From NCBI GenBank assembly GCA_949358305.1, contig OX442315.1, positions 22,594,427 to 22,658,426 of the forward strand: DNA of 64,000 bases, in the 5' to 3' direction. The position numbers and the translations under genes were made by a program. Of this stretch, positions 41,272 through 53,061 are shown piece after piece (positions within the stretch are counted from its first letter, which is position 1; every line of letters begins with the position of its first letter). The notes under the pieces are model-generated. The model was not told the DNA's origin, did no database searches, and was given only the letters and a program-made list of their open reading frames with translations. Origin of the DNA: Strigamia acuminata. Taxonomy: Eukaryota; Arthropoda; Chilopoda; Geophilomorpha; Linotaeniidae.

Positions 41272-43453
41272 TGTTAGCAACCCCACTCTTTCTGCTTTCC
41301 ATTCCACATCACTGATTTTTCCACCACTACCCCGACCTTTTGCCATCTTTGGGCAAAATTATTCTTCGCCGACAACATTTTTTTCTCCTATAATTTTCTT
41401 TTTTTTTATTCTCATACATTTTTTAAACAAACCACAAACCAATACTTTTCGACCATATTTTACTATAGTATATTTTAAAAATGGGTTTTACTTTCTATTT
41501 ATTTTTTTTCTTACATTATTCATGGAATAACTATTCTTTTCATTTTTGTTTTTCATTATCCGTTTCCCTTATCTCTTCCTTATATTTAAAAAAAAAAAAG
41601 AAAAAAAAAACATATTATTCTCATTTTTTGCTCTTCCTCAATCAATATTTTTATCCTGATTTTTTTTTGTCTCTGCGCTACGTTTTTGAAAACCCGTTTA
41701 AAAAATCTTCTTTTTATGCATTTTCACGGGTCCAGGACCTACATTAGCATATACATATTTACGTTGGTTGCAGTTTGTGTTTTCTTGTGTGGTGTCCTTT
41801 GAGGATTGGCATCCACCAGATGTGACTGCGTGATTTTCTTGGTTATCACTCACGCCTGACATGAGTGTAACCCTGTTGCCACACTCTTTATTCGAGATGT
41901 GATTGGAGCGGCACCAGTCGACAGAGACCAGTTCAGCATAGCAAAACCTAATCACGCTGTGACCGGGTTTTCTGAATATGCAGCCTGTTAACATGTGATC
42001 TCATCGAGATCTCATTCCATTTTGCACCACACTTCACTGAGGTGGTAATCAGTGACATCATGTGAGTTCGCTGCGTTTATTGATAGATAAATAATATGAT
42101 AATTATTATTGATGGGAGTGTTGGTCTTGGGCTGCGAGTCTTGTAATACAAAGTGTAATACGATATTAAGTCATTTATCATACGATGCAGTAGATTGCCA
42201 TCGAGTGCATTGGCAAACAATAACTGTCAGATAGGAAAAAGAAAAAAAAATCATGATGAATTGTAGGCTCAATTAACTAGAATGCAAGTTTTATGTAATG
42301 TTTTTAACTCAGGTTTGCGTGAGAAAATGTGATTTAATGCAGTGTTCAACTCCATTGGTCAAATCTTGGTCTTTTGTTAATGTGTATGATGCGCATGCGC
42401 CCAGCGCCCTATATGTTAATTTTTGACAGTAAAAACGTAAAAACCAGTTATGTTAATTCCGTAACAAGAATGGCTGCTTCTTCAACAATCGAGGCTACAA
42501 AACAAATGTGCACTTTTTTAATAACAGGCCTTTTAAAAAAAAAATGTATAAATAATAATAATGCCTCTTAATGTCGTGCATAATAGTAATAACTTTATTA
42601 ACTGCTTTATATTTTTTGAAAATTACTCGTTTAATTGCTCGACTGAAGTACCACTAAACATTGAATTGAGAAATTTGTCTACTTATTCTCTATGGCAACA
42701 AAATACGATATTGAATTGTTTCGCTTCATAGACGACAAAAACTTAAGAAACTAAAAAAAAAATTATCGATAAACTTTTTTTTAGTTGATACAAACTGAAA
42801 AACAACTTTCTTTTTTTTTTCTTTAAAGTGACTTAGGAGAAAAAAAAGCAACATAAAATATTAGCACTATCTTCCTTCTTGTCGCGAAAAATGATATTTA
42901 TAGGTTGTCACCATAAAGAGAATATACTCTTAAGATCCTCTGCAAAGACGAAGTAAGAAATTATGCAAAAGAAAATCCAAATTTATAAGACCTGATAAAG
43001 ATATGCAAGCTCCAGCAACTTACAAAGTTGTAAAATTATTGTTACACGTCCCATAAATTAATGTGACGATTAATTTGTAAAGAAAACCAAAGAAAAATAG
43101 AAAATCCAAAGCACGTCTACTAATTAAATTCTTGTGTTAAATTAAATTTTAGAAATATATTGGAACAAAAAAATAAATAAACAAAATGTTAATAACTCAC
43201 ATTATTTATTTTTTTCGTTGCAGATTGGTTTCAAGTCGGAGTTCGGTTTTCTGCTGCACACTTGGCCTACAATTCAGAAATCATGGTTCGTCAAACGACC
43301 CTCGATCGAATTATTGGTGACATGTTTCCTAACATTATTATCACACTGTCACCTCTGCCACAAGACTGACGAGTTTAATGAATGACGATATCAACGTATA
43401 CTATGCTTCCAAGTAGAGATGCGGTGACGTAACTCGAGTTGGAGACATCCGAA

Positions 43454-43461
43454 TGACGTCA
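43454..43461. promoter_or_regulatory. Full CRE palindrome TGACGTCA in receptor leader
   Basis: An exact CREB/ATF consensus 281 bases before the receptor start codon, in the leader exon. If an internal promoter exists close to the coding exon, this is a plausible cAMP-responsive element. It also contains the ATG of a 13-codon uORF. Confidence 0.35.
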
Positions 43462-43498
43462 TTATTTTCATCCATAGCAAAACGGTCCAACTGATTGA

Positions 43499-43537
43499 AA
43501 GAAAAGAGAAAAGAAGAAAAGAAGAAAAGAAGAAAAG
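43499..43537. repeat. Purine-only GAAGAAAA tandem repeat in receptor leader
   Basis: Four to five units of period 8 with no pyrimidine on the + strand, inside the 5' leader exon. It could act as a purine-rich exonic splicing enhancer or form an unstructured leader. Confidence 0.85.
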
Positions 43538-43741
43538 CGGTTTGATTGCAAGCAACGAAAAGATGGAGCAATGGCATAGAAAGAAGGCTGTGAAAAAGTG
43601 AGTCACTAAACCAAACCTATTCAAAGAATCAGGCAGCTAATTCTGAAACAATTCCCTCAAGTGCTTGATGGTCCAAGAGACTGTTACATAGTAAGTTGGA
43701 ACGACGTGTATAAATATATAAATACAAATTATATATTCGTG

Positions 43742-44506
43742 ATGGATAGCTTTTCTAACCGATCTAACCCAAGTGACGATTTGACAGTTGCACCGCTTGA
43801 CCACGATAACAGGACAGACAGTTCGCTGTCTTTATACGCAATGCAAACACTGAATCAAAGTAAATTGCAAGATTTAATCACCGCGGCCAATGAAACATCA
43901 GTAATTGACATCATCAACGCCACAAATAGTTTGTGGCCAACTTTCGACCCAATGTTAAACATGGGTGTTTCATCTCCGCAGTTTCCAAGTGTTGGTGGCA
44001 CCGATTGGGAAGGCTCTATGTATCCCAGCGGCTATTCTACGTTAAGGATCATCCTCACAGCTATCTTTGTGACCTCTTTGATGATTGTAATCGTAGTGGG
44101 CAACATGCTGGTCATTATTGCCATTGTGACAGAAAAGACGCTCAAGACCATCCAAAACTGGTTCATTGCGTCTCTTGCGGTTTCTGACTTTCTCGTCGGT
44201 CTTGTGGTTATGCCTTTTTCGTTAGCCAACGAGTTGATGGGTTATTGGATATTTGGTTCGTGGTGGTGTGAAATCCATCAAGCGGTGGACGTTCTTTTGT
44301 GTACCGCGTCCATTCTTAATATTTGTATGATCAGCTTAGACCGATACTGGTCCATAACCAAAGCAGTGGAGTACTTGAAGCAAAGAACTCCTATGCGTGC
44401 TGCTATCATGATTTTTCTCGTTTGGATTGTGTCTTTTGTCATTTCGGTGCCACCTTTGCTCGGTTGGAAAAAACCACAAAAAATTCACGATTATCCAGAA
44501 TGTGAA
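43742..44506 (+). CDS. Octalpha2R: Alpha-2-adrenergic-like octopamine receptor, coding exon 1 (N-terminus to TM4/ECL2)
   Basis: Encodes residues 1-255 of a plasma-membrane class A aminergic GPCR. The extracellular N-terminus (1-100) has no obvious signal peptide but five N-glycosylation sequons (N6, N23, N38, N50, N59). TM1 is about 101-127 (GN motif, N121). TM2 carries D149. C176 should form the disulfide with C254 in ECL2. TM3 carries the amine-binding Asp D183 and the DRY motif at 200-202, and TM4 has W228. The blocks MPFSLANELMGYW and SLDRYWSIT are typical of alpha-2 adrenergic-like receptors; the preserved LLGWKKP and CTASI blocks fit invertebrate alpha-2-like octopamine receptors, usually Gi-coupled (family knowledge). 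The start is the first ATG after an in-frame TAA at 43607. The exon ends GAA|GTGAGT, phase 0. Alternatives are another biogenic-amine receptor such as 5-HT1-like or tyramine. GPCR identity is near certain; the subtype is inferred from remembered family motifs. Confidence 0.9.
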
Positions 44507-47432
44507 GTGAGTAAATCATTTTATATAATCATAAGTTAAGTTTCTATTTCATTTAAAAATTTAATTTACTCTTTCTTTAAAAAAAAAAACAAGAAAAAAA
44601 AAAAAACAAGAAAAAAAAGTGCATATACCGGTGTATTAAAAAAATTAAGATGGTGATGGTGGGTGGTCCTGAGATGATGATGTTGTTGTGTTTAATGTTG
44701 GCAAAAATCCAAACTCCAAAATGAAAACAAGTAAATTTCAAGCCCATCTAAATTATTGCAGCTATAATTTGTGGCTAGGTATTTTTTTTTCTTGATTGTT
44801 TTGTAAAATCACTAATTTATTTTGCCATTTTTTTTTATATTTTCTAATTGGTTTGCAAATTTAGGAGAGTGGCAACACAAGTTCAACACTTTAACTCACA
44901 AAAATAGGCATATAAACCTTCAACTCTATCCGAGTTTTGCTTAAAGTTTAGAAGAATTCCAGCGTTTGCTTATGCATACAATCAAGCCTACGATCAGTTC
45001 TATTAGCAAGTGTTCTGCATGAATATTAATTTGCACCGTAGAAACTGCCATTAACAAGCATGTTTAGTGAATAAAGTTAGACTTTTATTTTTATTATGTC
45101 GCTAAACTTGCAAGTGAATGTTCTATCATATTCCGTGGCTCGAAAACAAAGATATGCCTCTTATCTTAAAACGTCTTTGTATAATGAACCTGTCTATTCA
45201 ATGTCAACAGTAACTGTCACTCTTATGTTCTGTGCTGCAGCTTTAGTATTTTTTTCTCTTCTCTTCTCTTCTTTATGACTATAAATACTATGTATGGTCT
45301 TCGTATTTCTTGCTTTTTTTCTTTCCTCCATTCTCTCTATTTCCTGCCAACTACATTAGAAGTTGATAGTTGATAGTAGGCAATGAATTAAGAAGTATAA
45401 TGCGAATAAAGTATTCATATATTCCTCATTTCTGCTTTAAAAACAAGCAGAAATTGTCAATTAAAATCGTTCGTGATTTTTTTATTACTTAGTTCATTTA
45501 AGGTTGGAAGCTGTAATCATTCTCTTACATCCTGACAAGCACCTCAATTAAGAATTTCAGCGCAACTAAAATTATAATCGCAATTATGCATTTTAATACT
45601 TTTTTCATACTTCTTTATTGTTAACAAGATTAAGTATGGGATATCTTAATTTCATTTTTATTACAAAAAGAAATTGAGTATTTATTACTAAATGTACATG
45701 TGCCGTTTTTATTCCTTTTCTTAAATTGGATTAAAACGAACTACTCATTAACTGGTAAGTCAAACTCCTCATCACCAGAATTTTGGTACATTCTTTGCCA
45801 AGCAGAAAATTTATAATAGAATTGAAATTAAAAAAAATAAACTTAAGAAAAAATAGATAATAGTTGAAAAAAGATTTCAAGCGAAGAAAATATTGCTAGG
45901 AGTTAGTTGCAATTGAAAATAGAAACGAAAACACGTTTTATTCATGTTACGTTTCACCTACTACTGCAGTTAATAAATTCTAAATGTAAAAAAAAAAAAT
46001 AAAAACTTCTAATTACTGGATTACATACGGTACACTCTATCTAGCCCATTATTTTGACCCCAAAACTACCGTAAATCTTGCTGCAAATCCCGGATCATTT
46101 TTAATTCCCGCCTGAAATTAGCAAAGACCCAGACATTAAAAGATTCTCATTAATCTTTTTTTTTGCATTCTGTGATAGTATTGTTAAATAAAATATATTT
46201 TCACACCCCATATTGCATTAATGTGCAGTTTAGAGAGATGCTATCTTGCACAGGAGAAAACAACTTAGAAAGCATACGCGATAGTTTGTCATGCAGAAAA
46301 TGTAACTCTCTTAAAATATTCTCTTTCTCCTGATTCCTCTGGTCTCTACAGTAATACAGTAGTAACATATTCAAAAAAAACCTTTTTCAATAAATAATTC
46401 TCTGGAATACCGTGTAATACCCCTACTGTGTAAGAGTGATGTCAATTTATGAGAAACGAAACGCGAGTAGCATTAGGAACATGAAAATGTTTCTATTTCC
46501 GAATGGAGTTATTATTAAGTTCATTCAAAGATAGTTTAGAACCATTTTCAGGCTTCTTATCGAGAACTCTCAAAAGATTCACCAATTTATAAAAAAAAAA
46601 ATAGCAACAATAAAAATTTGAAAAAGAAATATATTTGAAATTCGTGTCAGCAGTGTTTCTACTTTCCATTGAAACTAATGAAAAGTTAGTACTGATGATT
46701 TGTGCACTGATTTATTTCATTTGTGCTTGTCTTAACTAATTGTCAAATTCAAACTTTGATGGGCTAAACCTTTGGTTGGTACAATAATTTATTTCAATTT
46801 TGTTGTCAAAAACAATTGCACAGATCAGCATTGAGTGTTGATTATCCCTCTGAAGTTAAAATAATGTCGTGACGATATTTCTAGACCATCAATTCTAAAT
46901 TTGAATTTGGGCCATTAATAAAACAACAGAAATGAATATAAATCATTCCACAAATCAGCACTACTTGTCTTTATGTTTAGAATCAAAACAATGGCATGTC
47001 CATCGCGTATCGATCCATCATCTCAATTGCAAAATTAGTAGTATTTGTTCACATTTTTCTTGCAATTAGATTTTAAGCTTTATGGATAAATCACTAACGT
47101 CGCTTTTAAACTAAAATATAACTTACCGGTTTATTGTAATTTATCAAAAGATTCATCACTTTAACCAGACTCATACCGCAGCACATTTTAGCAATATTAT
47201 GTTCTTGAAATCTTTATTTCAACGATTTAAATTTTGCCAAAAATTTTAGCAAAAAAAAAGCAATTTTTATAGTGAGCGCAGAGGTGCAAGTATCACAAAA
47301 AAAAACAGTATGTCCTAAAAGCTGGTTTTGTTTAATCGATTGGAGTTGGTGTTGCTTATATGACTTAAATTACTTCGTAAAGAAATGGTAATGAATTCTT
47401 TTATAGGAGTTGCTGGTCTTTTCATTCCGCAG
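44507..47432 (+). other. Octalpha2R: Intron splitting the receptor in extracellular loop 2
   Basis: Begins GTGAGTAAAT and ends TTCCGCAG, phase 0. Read-through would add 10 further residues (up to 44536) and stop at TAA, giving a TM1-4 truncated receptor. The interior is A/T-rich, with A-runs and AC-interrupted A-runs at 44579-44617, and no recognisable exon or RNA gene. An open frame runs through the last 48 bases of the intron into exon 2 from an ATG at 47385, but the joined ECL2 reads correctly only with splicing at 47432/47433. Confidence 0.85.
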
Positions 47433-48422
47433 GTAAGTGAAGAAATGGGTTACGTCATCTATTCATCATTGGGCTCGTTCTACATCCCAAGCGTGATAAT
47501 GGTGTTTGTGTACATACGCATTTACATCGCGGCACGGTCGAGGGCACGACGTGTAATGAAACGCAGAAACGTGATGGAGACTGCCAAGGACAAATCAACG
47601 ACGACGACCAGCTTCAGCAACGCTAGCCCACCGGACAGAAACAAGAGTAGTAGCAAATCGGCCATGTTAGGAACACCAGGCGCAGGTGACTCACTTGCGG
47701 TGCCCGCACTCACGCCAGCTTCCACTCCCAGCCCCGAACGACGCAAGGAATCACCAGTTTCGCCAATAACTGTCGTCGCTGATGAATCCATCGTCGCACC
47801 GACGGATGAGGCTAGCGAGACTGCCGAGGCCAAAGGGTGTGGCAATGGAACAGCCAAAGCGGTCAAATCGACATCTGTTGCTGTGCCCAAAACGCCGCCC
47901 GCCACAACCGTCACCTCACCTAGAGGTCCGTCATCCACCGTGGAGCCCGACGATTGCATATCCGAAATGGAACATTCTTCGGATAGTGATCAGTACCGCG
48001 AATCGAAATCGAGTCGCACGGATGTAGATGAAAGTCAAGTCCCCTTGAAACGGCTGCGCCATCTGTGTCGACCACCGAAGAAAAAGGGGGTATCCAAAGA
48101 ACGGCGTGAGGAGGTTGACTTGGGCCGAGTTGCACCTAAAATCCGAGATCCGGAACGCGAGAAACGACGCATCGCGCGAAAACGAGAGCGGCGGGCCACG
48201 CTCATCCTGGGGCTCATCATGGCGTCGTTCATCCTGTCTTGGCTGCCTTTTTTTATGCTGTACCTGCTGAATGGCATCTGCAGAAAAGCATGCGATATTC
48301 CAGATTTGGCATTTGCCACCGCCTTCTGGCTTGGCTATGTCAACTCCGCACTCAATCCCATCATCTACACCATTTTCAATAAAGACTTTAGGCGGGCCTT
48401 CCGAAAAATTCTCTTCAAGTAA
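47433..48422 (+). CDS. Octalpha2R: Alpha-2-adrenergic-like octopamine receptor, coding exon 2 (TM5 to C-terminus)
   Basis: Encodes residues 256-584 and the stop TAA, joining exon 1 in phase 0 so that ECL2 reads PECE-VSEEMGY. TM5 has the amine-contacting serines S266, S267 and S270 four before P274. The third intracellular loop (about 291-508) is very long and of low complexity: Ser/Thr/Pro-rich with SP/TP clusters near 350-366, acidic near 426-440, and strongly basic next to TM6 (494-509). TM6 has W525-L-P-F-F with Ser at 524, where most aminergic receptors have Cys. ECL3 has two cysteines (538, 542). TM7 has NPIIY at 563-567. The protein ends right after helix 8 at K584 with no palmitoylation cysteine. 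The exon is less A+T-rich than its flanks, as expected for coding sequence. The acceptor is a pyrimidine-rich tract ending CGCAG at 47432. A long ICL3 and a short tail suit Gi-type amine receptors. Confidence 0.9.
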   Translation, partial: VSEEMGYVIYSSLGSFYIPSVIMVFVYIRIYIAARSRARRVMKRRNVMETAKDKSTTTTSFSNASPPDRNKSSSKSAMLGTPGAGDSLAVPALTPASTPSPERRKESPVSPITVVADESIVAPTDEASETAEAKGCGNGTAKAVKSTSVAVPKTPPATTVTSPRGPSSTVEPDDCISEMEHSSDSDQYRESKSSRTDVDESQVPLKRLRHLCRPPKKKGVSKERREEVDLGRVAPKIRDPEREKRRIARKRERRATLILGLIMASFILSWLPFFMLYLLNGICRKACDIPDLAFATAFWLGYVNSALNPIIYTIFNKDFRRAFRKILFK

Positions 48423-48891
48423 TCTTTGCGGCGTGTTTATCGAAAACTTCATAGTGAAAACTCAAATCTATATCACTATATCTTTTCTATTCTTTTAACA
48501 AGTAAAATTTTGAACTAAAGTTCATCACCAAACAGGCCTTACAGTTATAATTTAGCCTTCATAATTACTCAATTAAATTTGTTTGTTTACTAAATTAATT
48601 TAATTAATTTAATTAATTAATTAATTAATTAATTAATATCAAACGCGGCAATCAGGCACAGTTTGCTAGAACCCCTTGCTAAATTATAAGTTGAAAAGTT
48701 AGGGCCATGCATATGTTGTCTGTTTTACTGTGCTAAGTAGCAAAAGATTGTTCAACCACCTGATGTCCCTTAACAGCTTCGCCTCATACCCCACTTAGGG
48801 TTGCCGCCCGCAAAAACCACTATGATAAGAACCGCCCACCATAATTTACCAATAAAGCCTCGGCCTCTAATGCTTCGCAAAATTGAATAAA
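48423..48891 (+). other. Octalpha2R: Probable 3' UTR with candidate poly(A) signals
   Basis: The first canonical AATAAA hexamers after the receptor stop are at 48851-48856 and 48886-48891, which would give a 3' UTR of roughly 450-490 bases. A (TTAA)n tract at 48593-48638 lies inside it. Cleavage position is inferred only from the hexamers; a longer 3' UTR using distal signals is possible. Confidence 0.45.
48593..48638. repeat. (TTAA)n tract in 3' UTR
   Basis: Self-complementary AATT/TTAA units, the last six or more perfect. It will form A/T hairpins in RNA. Confidence 0.9.
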
Positions 48892-51370
48892 ACACATCAG
48901 TTTAAGCTCTTAACTTAGGTTAAAATATCAAATATGATGATGCACAATCCAAAGTGACAACAATCCATACTTAGTTAAAACAAACAACTAATCTATTACG
49001 ACATTAGTGCATTCGAAACATTCAAAATCCAAATAACTTTAAAAGATGCTTTAATTTGATTCGTGAGACAAAAAAGTTGGTTTTGAATTTCAGCAGCTAA
49101 AACCATCGAAAGCAAAACCTAGATTGTTTTAGCTTGATTTAAGTTTTTTATCGGGTTTTACTGAAGGCTCTCATTTCATTTTAGATTCGGTTACATGGAT
49201 CAAAGAAAGTTTGATGCTTGCTAAAAAAAATATCCTTTAGGTTTGCTTTACATTATTATTTTAGTAAACAAATACTACTTTGCTTACATATATTCAATCG
49301 ATTTGGTTCAATCTTCTTGAAGTATAAAATGGAATGTTTGTTTAAAAATCCAATAGAATGCGAATAGGTCAAGGCTCAACATAAGCAGCTGGACCAAAAG
49401 CTATTTGCCGTAACCAGATGACATCCAATGACATTTCTAAAACAAATAGCCTGTTTTTGCTTACTAGTTTTCTTCCGATATTAAAACTTGTATATTATTG
49501 ATAGCTAAGCCAAAAAATGCCAGAAACCAAACTAAAGCAACGCAACTCGTTGCCAATATTTAATTAGTTTTGTTTGCTGCAATTACGTCAAGTCTGATTT
49601 GTTTTTGAACCAAAGTTATTGCCACGAGTAACTTCTAGCATTGTTTGTGTGTTAACTTATCAATAATTATCAATTTAAAAAACAATAATTGGCATTTAGC
49701 ATCGAAAAATAAACGAGACTAGAAATGCCTGCATTTCTGTGTCAATATAAAGATAAGATATGGATATTCACTATGAAGTTTTCCCTTTAACTGGATAATT
49801 TTAGAGTGGTTTCAAGTCATAGGCATAAGCTGCATATCGAACGAAACACGCAGCGACGTTCTACTCAATAAATAACAGAAGAATTTTCTGAACCAGTGAG
49901 TGAAATTTTGTGAGGCACGAAAAAACACAGAGTCATTGTTGGAATTGTTGTTATTGGTTATACTTCTCTCTACAAATGATAATGCTTCATTTTTTTTTGA
50001 AGAACTCTTTTTCTAGATAGTTAGCGGCCTATTGAGTGTCTTCCAACTTTTCACCGTTTGCAAAAATGTAGAAAGCGAAATAAGATTTAGTTATCAGTTG
50101 TTCTATTTATATGTCCATTTAAATGTCTATTTTCATTTCTTTTGCTACCTTTTGTAAAATGGCAAGTTTAAAAAAAAATTATATTTAAAAATCAAGCGTA
50201 AGTGAAAAACAATATGCCACAATTAAATTTTACAATTTGTACTTTTGTTTGTTTCAACCACGACGAGTAAGTGAATGATAAATAATTCAAATGAAGAGTG
50301 GTTTGGGTTGGCTCTGTGCCTTTACTGATGAGTTGCATCATTCAAATGAGGTTGACAACAAGCAAATACATGTCTCTAAATACAATTGTTAGAAACGAAT
50401 ACTTGAAAGTGCTTTTTACATCTTTTCTTTTCTCAGTTTTTTTTTGCAATCAAATTTGCAACCAAAAGAAAATACTTGTAAATAAACACAATTGTGTATG
50501 TTTTGCTGTTTTGTTTTTATAAGTTTAGTGTATCATCATGCTTTGTACTACGTATATTATAAATGTTGTTAACATTTTCAAAATATTTTCCAAATTTTAA
50601 ATTCACATAAAGCGATGTATAATATAAATACACTCACACCAAAATAGACTATAAAAATTATTTTAAAACATTTCAGATGGGCCAAACTGTTGCATTTGAC
50701 CCAAACTTTCCGCTGGTACGGAAAAAAACATTGATGACAAAATGTAGGCCTCGCGAAAAAAGTTTAAAAAACACACACAAAATACAAAAAAGCTCTTTTA
50801 CTCAACGTTAAATTGGATATTATCAATTTACTCTTAAGCAAACCCAACTTTTTTTTCCAGTCTTTATATTGTTCACAAGTGAAAATAAAATCAATTCGAT
50901 TAAGTTTTTTTTTTCCGAGAAAATAAATGGGCAGAGACACTAAAAGGACAATTTTTATTGACTGTGTTTAGTTGGCCAAAACATTGTAGTGTCAGAAGGA
51001 TTATTTATTTCTCATCTTGTTATTAGAAAAGTTGTTTATTGAAAATGTAAGAAATAGTTTGCTATCTAAATTTAAATCTAATCGGTTATAGCTAGTTTAT
51101 CATTAGAATTTTGCGATAACTCTAAATTTCCTGAAAAATTCTGTTAAAAATTTCACCCTTTAAATTCGTATTCAGCGGATCATTTCTTTAAACACAAGTT
51201 GTATAAATAAAAAACTTTTTCTTTTTATGACTTCTTATTATTAATTAGAGATTGTTTTAATGAAGTTAATTTTTAGAGTAATCAAACATGTATATGTATA
51301 TACAGACATATATAGGGATATAGGGATAAATGAAAAAAAAAATAAGCATGAACATTTACATATGAGAAAA

Positions 51371-51430
51371 ATGTCTATGTATATATATACATGTATATAC
51401 ATATACATATACATATATATATGTACACAT
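51371..51430. repeat. TATACA/TA microsatellite
   Basis: Interleaved TA and TATACA units; a more degenerate relative of the same composition lies at 51287-51330. Confidence 0.85.
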
Positions 51431-53061
51431 AATAATTTAAAAGTTATTTAAAAAAAATAAAAAAAATAAAAACATGTAGTTTGTTGTTATATTCCACATT
51501 TGAAATTTATTGCATCATTTTTCCAAATTGTCATTCTGAAAAATGTCAATAAATAACACTCCAAAAACCAAACTGAATGTTAAGAAAAGATTTTTTTTTC
51601 TGTGATTTCTTTTTCTTTGATGTTGTGTAAAGGTACATAGCAAAAGATTCTTTTTCTTCTCTTTAGTGTGATAACTATGCACCATACAATTTCATGTATG
51701 AAAAGGACTCATCTTTGATCTTTATACTGTAAATTCAATGACATCTATGAACTATTATCTTTTCTTTATGTACTGTACATAATTAATTTTTAGTGTGCCA
51801 TTGTAAAAAAGAAATTTGTGTGTAATTCAAAACTCATTTGTTGTAATTTTTAAAGGTAGGGGTGATGTAAAATAAGTTTGTGGACTTGTTGGGACAAGAT
51901 TTCACTACTCCCTCTCAATCTCTCTCTGATGTATATAACAATTACTATGATATTTAGAGAGTTTAAAAAAATTAACGAGGTGGGAAGAGTGTTGTTTTAA
52001 AGTGAAAACAATTTCTGCCGATTTTTATTGCAATAAAGTTACGGGTGTGGAGTTCCATTTGTCTGTGATAGTTCAAAAAGTTTATTTTTTTTCACGTTAA
52101 ATTAATAAAATAACTATTCCAAATAGAATTTGACTGCTTAGCCTCCCGCATACCTCAAGGTAAGATTTTAATTTGTTTGAACATTTTTGGCATTTCTTCT
52201 TTAATAATATTAGTTAATAACTTGAAAACAACTGTCAATGTATTTGTATAAAATTAATTGTTAAAAGAGACTTCTTCTACCCATTTGTTTGTTTTTTAAT
52301 TTCACTCGTAATACCGAATCTGGAGATGTGTCGAGGTGTATTAGCTGCGACTCGTGATAAATGCAATCAAATGGCGGCCATGCATGAAACTGAAGGGCAT
52401 CAAAGTGAAATTCCTCGTGAGGTTTGCTGCTCTTAAGGCAGTGCTGTTTCACTTTTCCCTGCGATTACGCGATGGCGATTCAAAAAGCAATTCCACCTCT
52501 CACTACGCAATTTTGCCTTCACTTATTATAGAACTAAGGTCACATTAAAGTTTTATCACTGTATCATCATGCAATTCTTGTTTTTTCCTTTTCCTGTTTC
52601 TTTATTGCTACAATAATAATAAAATTGCTGAAAAACTTCGCAACTTGGATGAGCCACGAAGAGAAAATCAGTGGAGCAGTGATAAAAATAACCAAATTAT
52701 TCCAATTGCTTGACTTCAGTCTGATGTTTTCCTAATCTAAATCTCGGATTATTCCGGTCACTTTCTCAGACCTTTGCATCGCTTTGTTTTCTTAACATTA
52801 ACATCTGCAATTAAATCACGTCTTTGATGGCTAATGAAAAATGTAAGCATAATTTTCTTAGGCTGACGTTGAGTTGTTCGAGATTTTCCAGGAATATAAA
52901 ATGTTTTCGAAACATTTTTTAAACATTATTTGCTGTATTTTAGCCTATTAGTCGAGTTTGGTTAGCAAGCCTATAAAGGTTTTCAACAAACGGTCTAACA
53001 ACACCATAGTTTTCGAACTCATAATATTAAAGTGTGATAAAGTTTAAGATATAGGATAAGA

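Larger units (their letters stand above)
10387..43223 (+). other. 33 kb gene-poor tract, putative first intron of the receptor
   Basis: If the leader-exon model is right, this is one intron. It contains only A/T-rich sequence, simple repeats (poly-A 10613-10633 and 27610-27631; G13 at 16597-16609; T-rich tracts 31898-32024), two tRNA-like relics, hairpins, and scattered blocks of more balanced composition (about 19090-19260, 19430-19510, 20640-20760, 21580-21800, 41740-42010) that could be regulatory or unannotated exons. No reading frame here gives a protein family I recognise. Confidence 0.35.
43224..43741 (+). other. 5' leader (UTR) part of receptor exon, with several uORFs
   Basis: A strong acceptor (T-rich tract ending GTTGCAG at 43223) precedes this segment, and no closer acceptor is needed to reach the start codon, so it is read as spliced 5' UTR. 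At least six upstream ATG frames close before the main start: 43283-43369 (28 codons), 43378-43416, 43382-43432, 43453-43494, 43563-43601 and 43668-43691. A purine-rich GAAGAAAA tandem repeat lies at 43499-43537. An in-frame TAA at 43607 excludes an N-terminal extension from this exon as read. A donor-like AAA|GTGAGT at 43597/43598 leaves open a further leader intron. Translation of the receptor is probably modulated by the uORFs (inference). Confidence 0.6.

Noticed and set aside
41698-41994. 98-codon frame on the minus strand in a balanced-composition patch
   Set aside because: No recognisable family, and no clear splice or start context.
43661-43741. Receptor N-terminus extended upstream to 43661
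   Set aside because: The codon at 43661 is GTG, not ATG. No in-frame ATG exists between the TAA at 43607 and the ATG at 43742.
47522-48452. Long antisense open frames (about 145 and 173 codons) opposite coding exon 2
   Set aside because: They are shadows of the less A/T-rich ICL3-TM7 coding sequence, lie within a confirmed receptor frame and show no recognisable domain.
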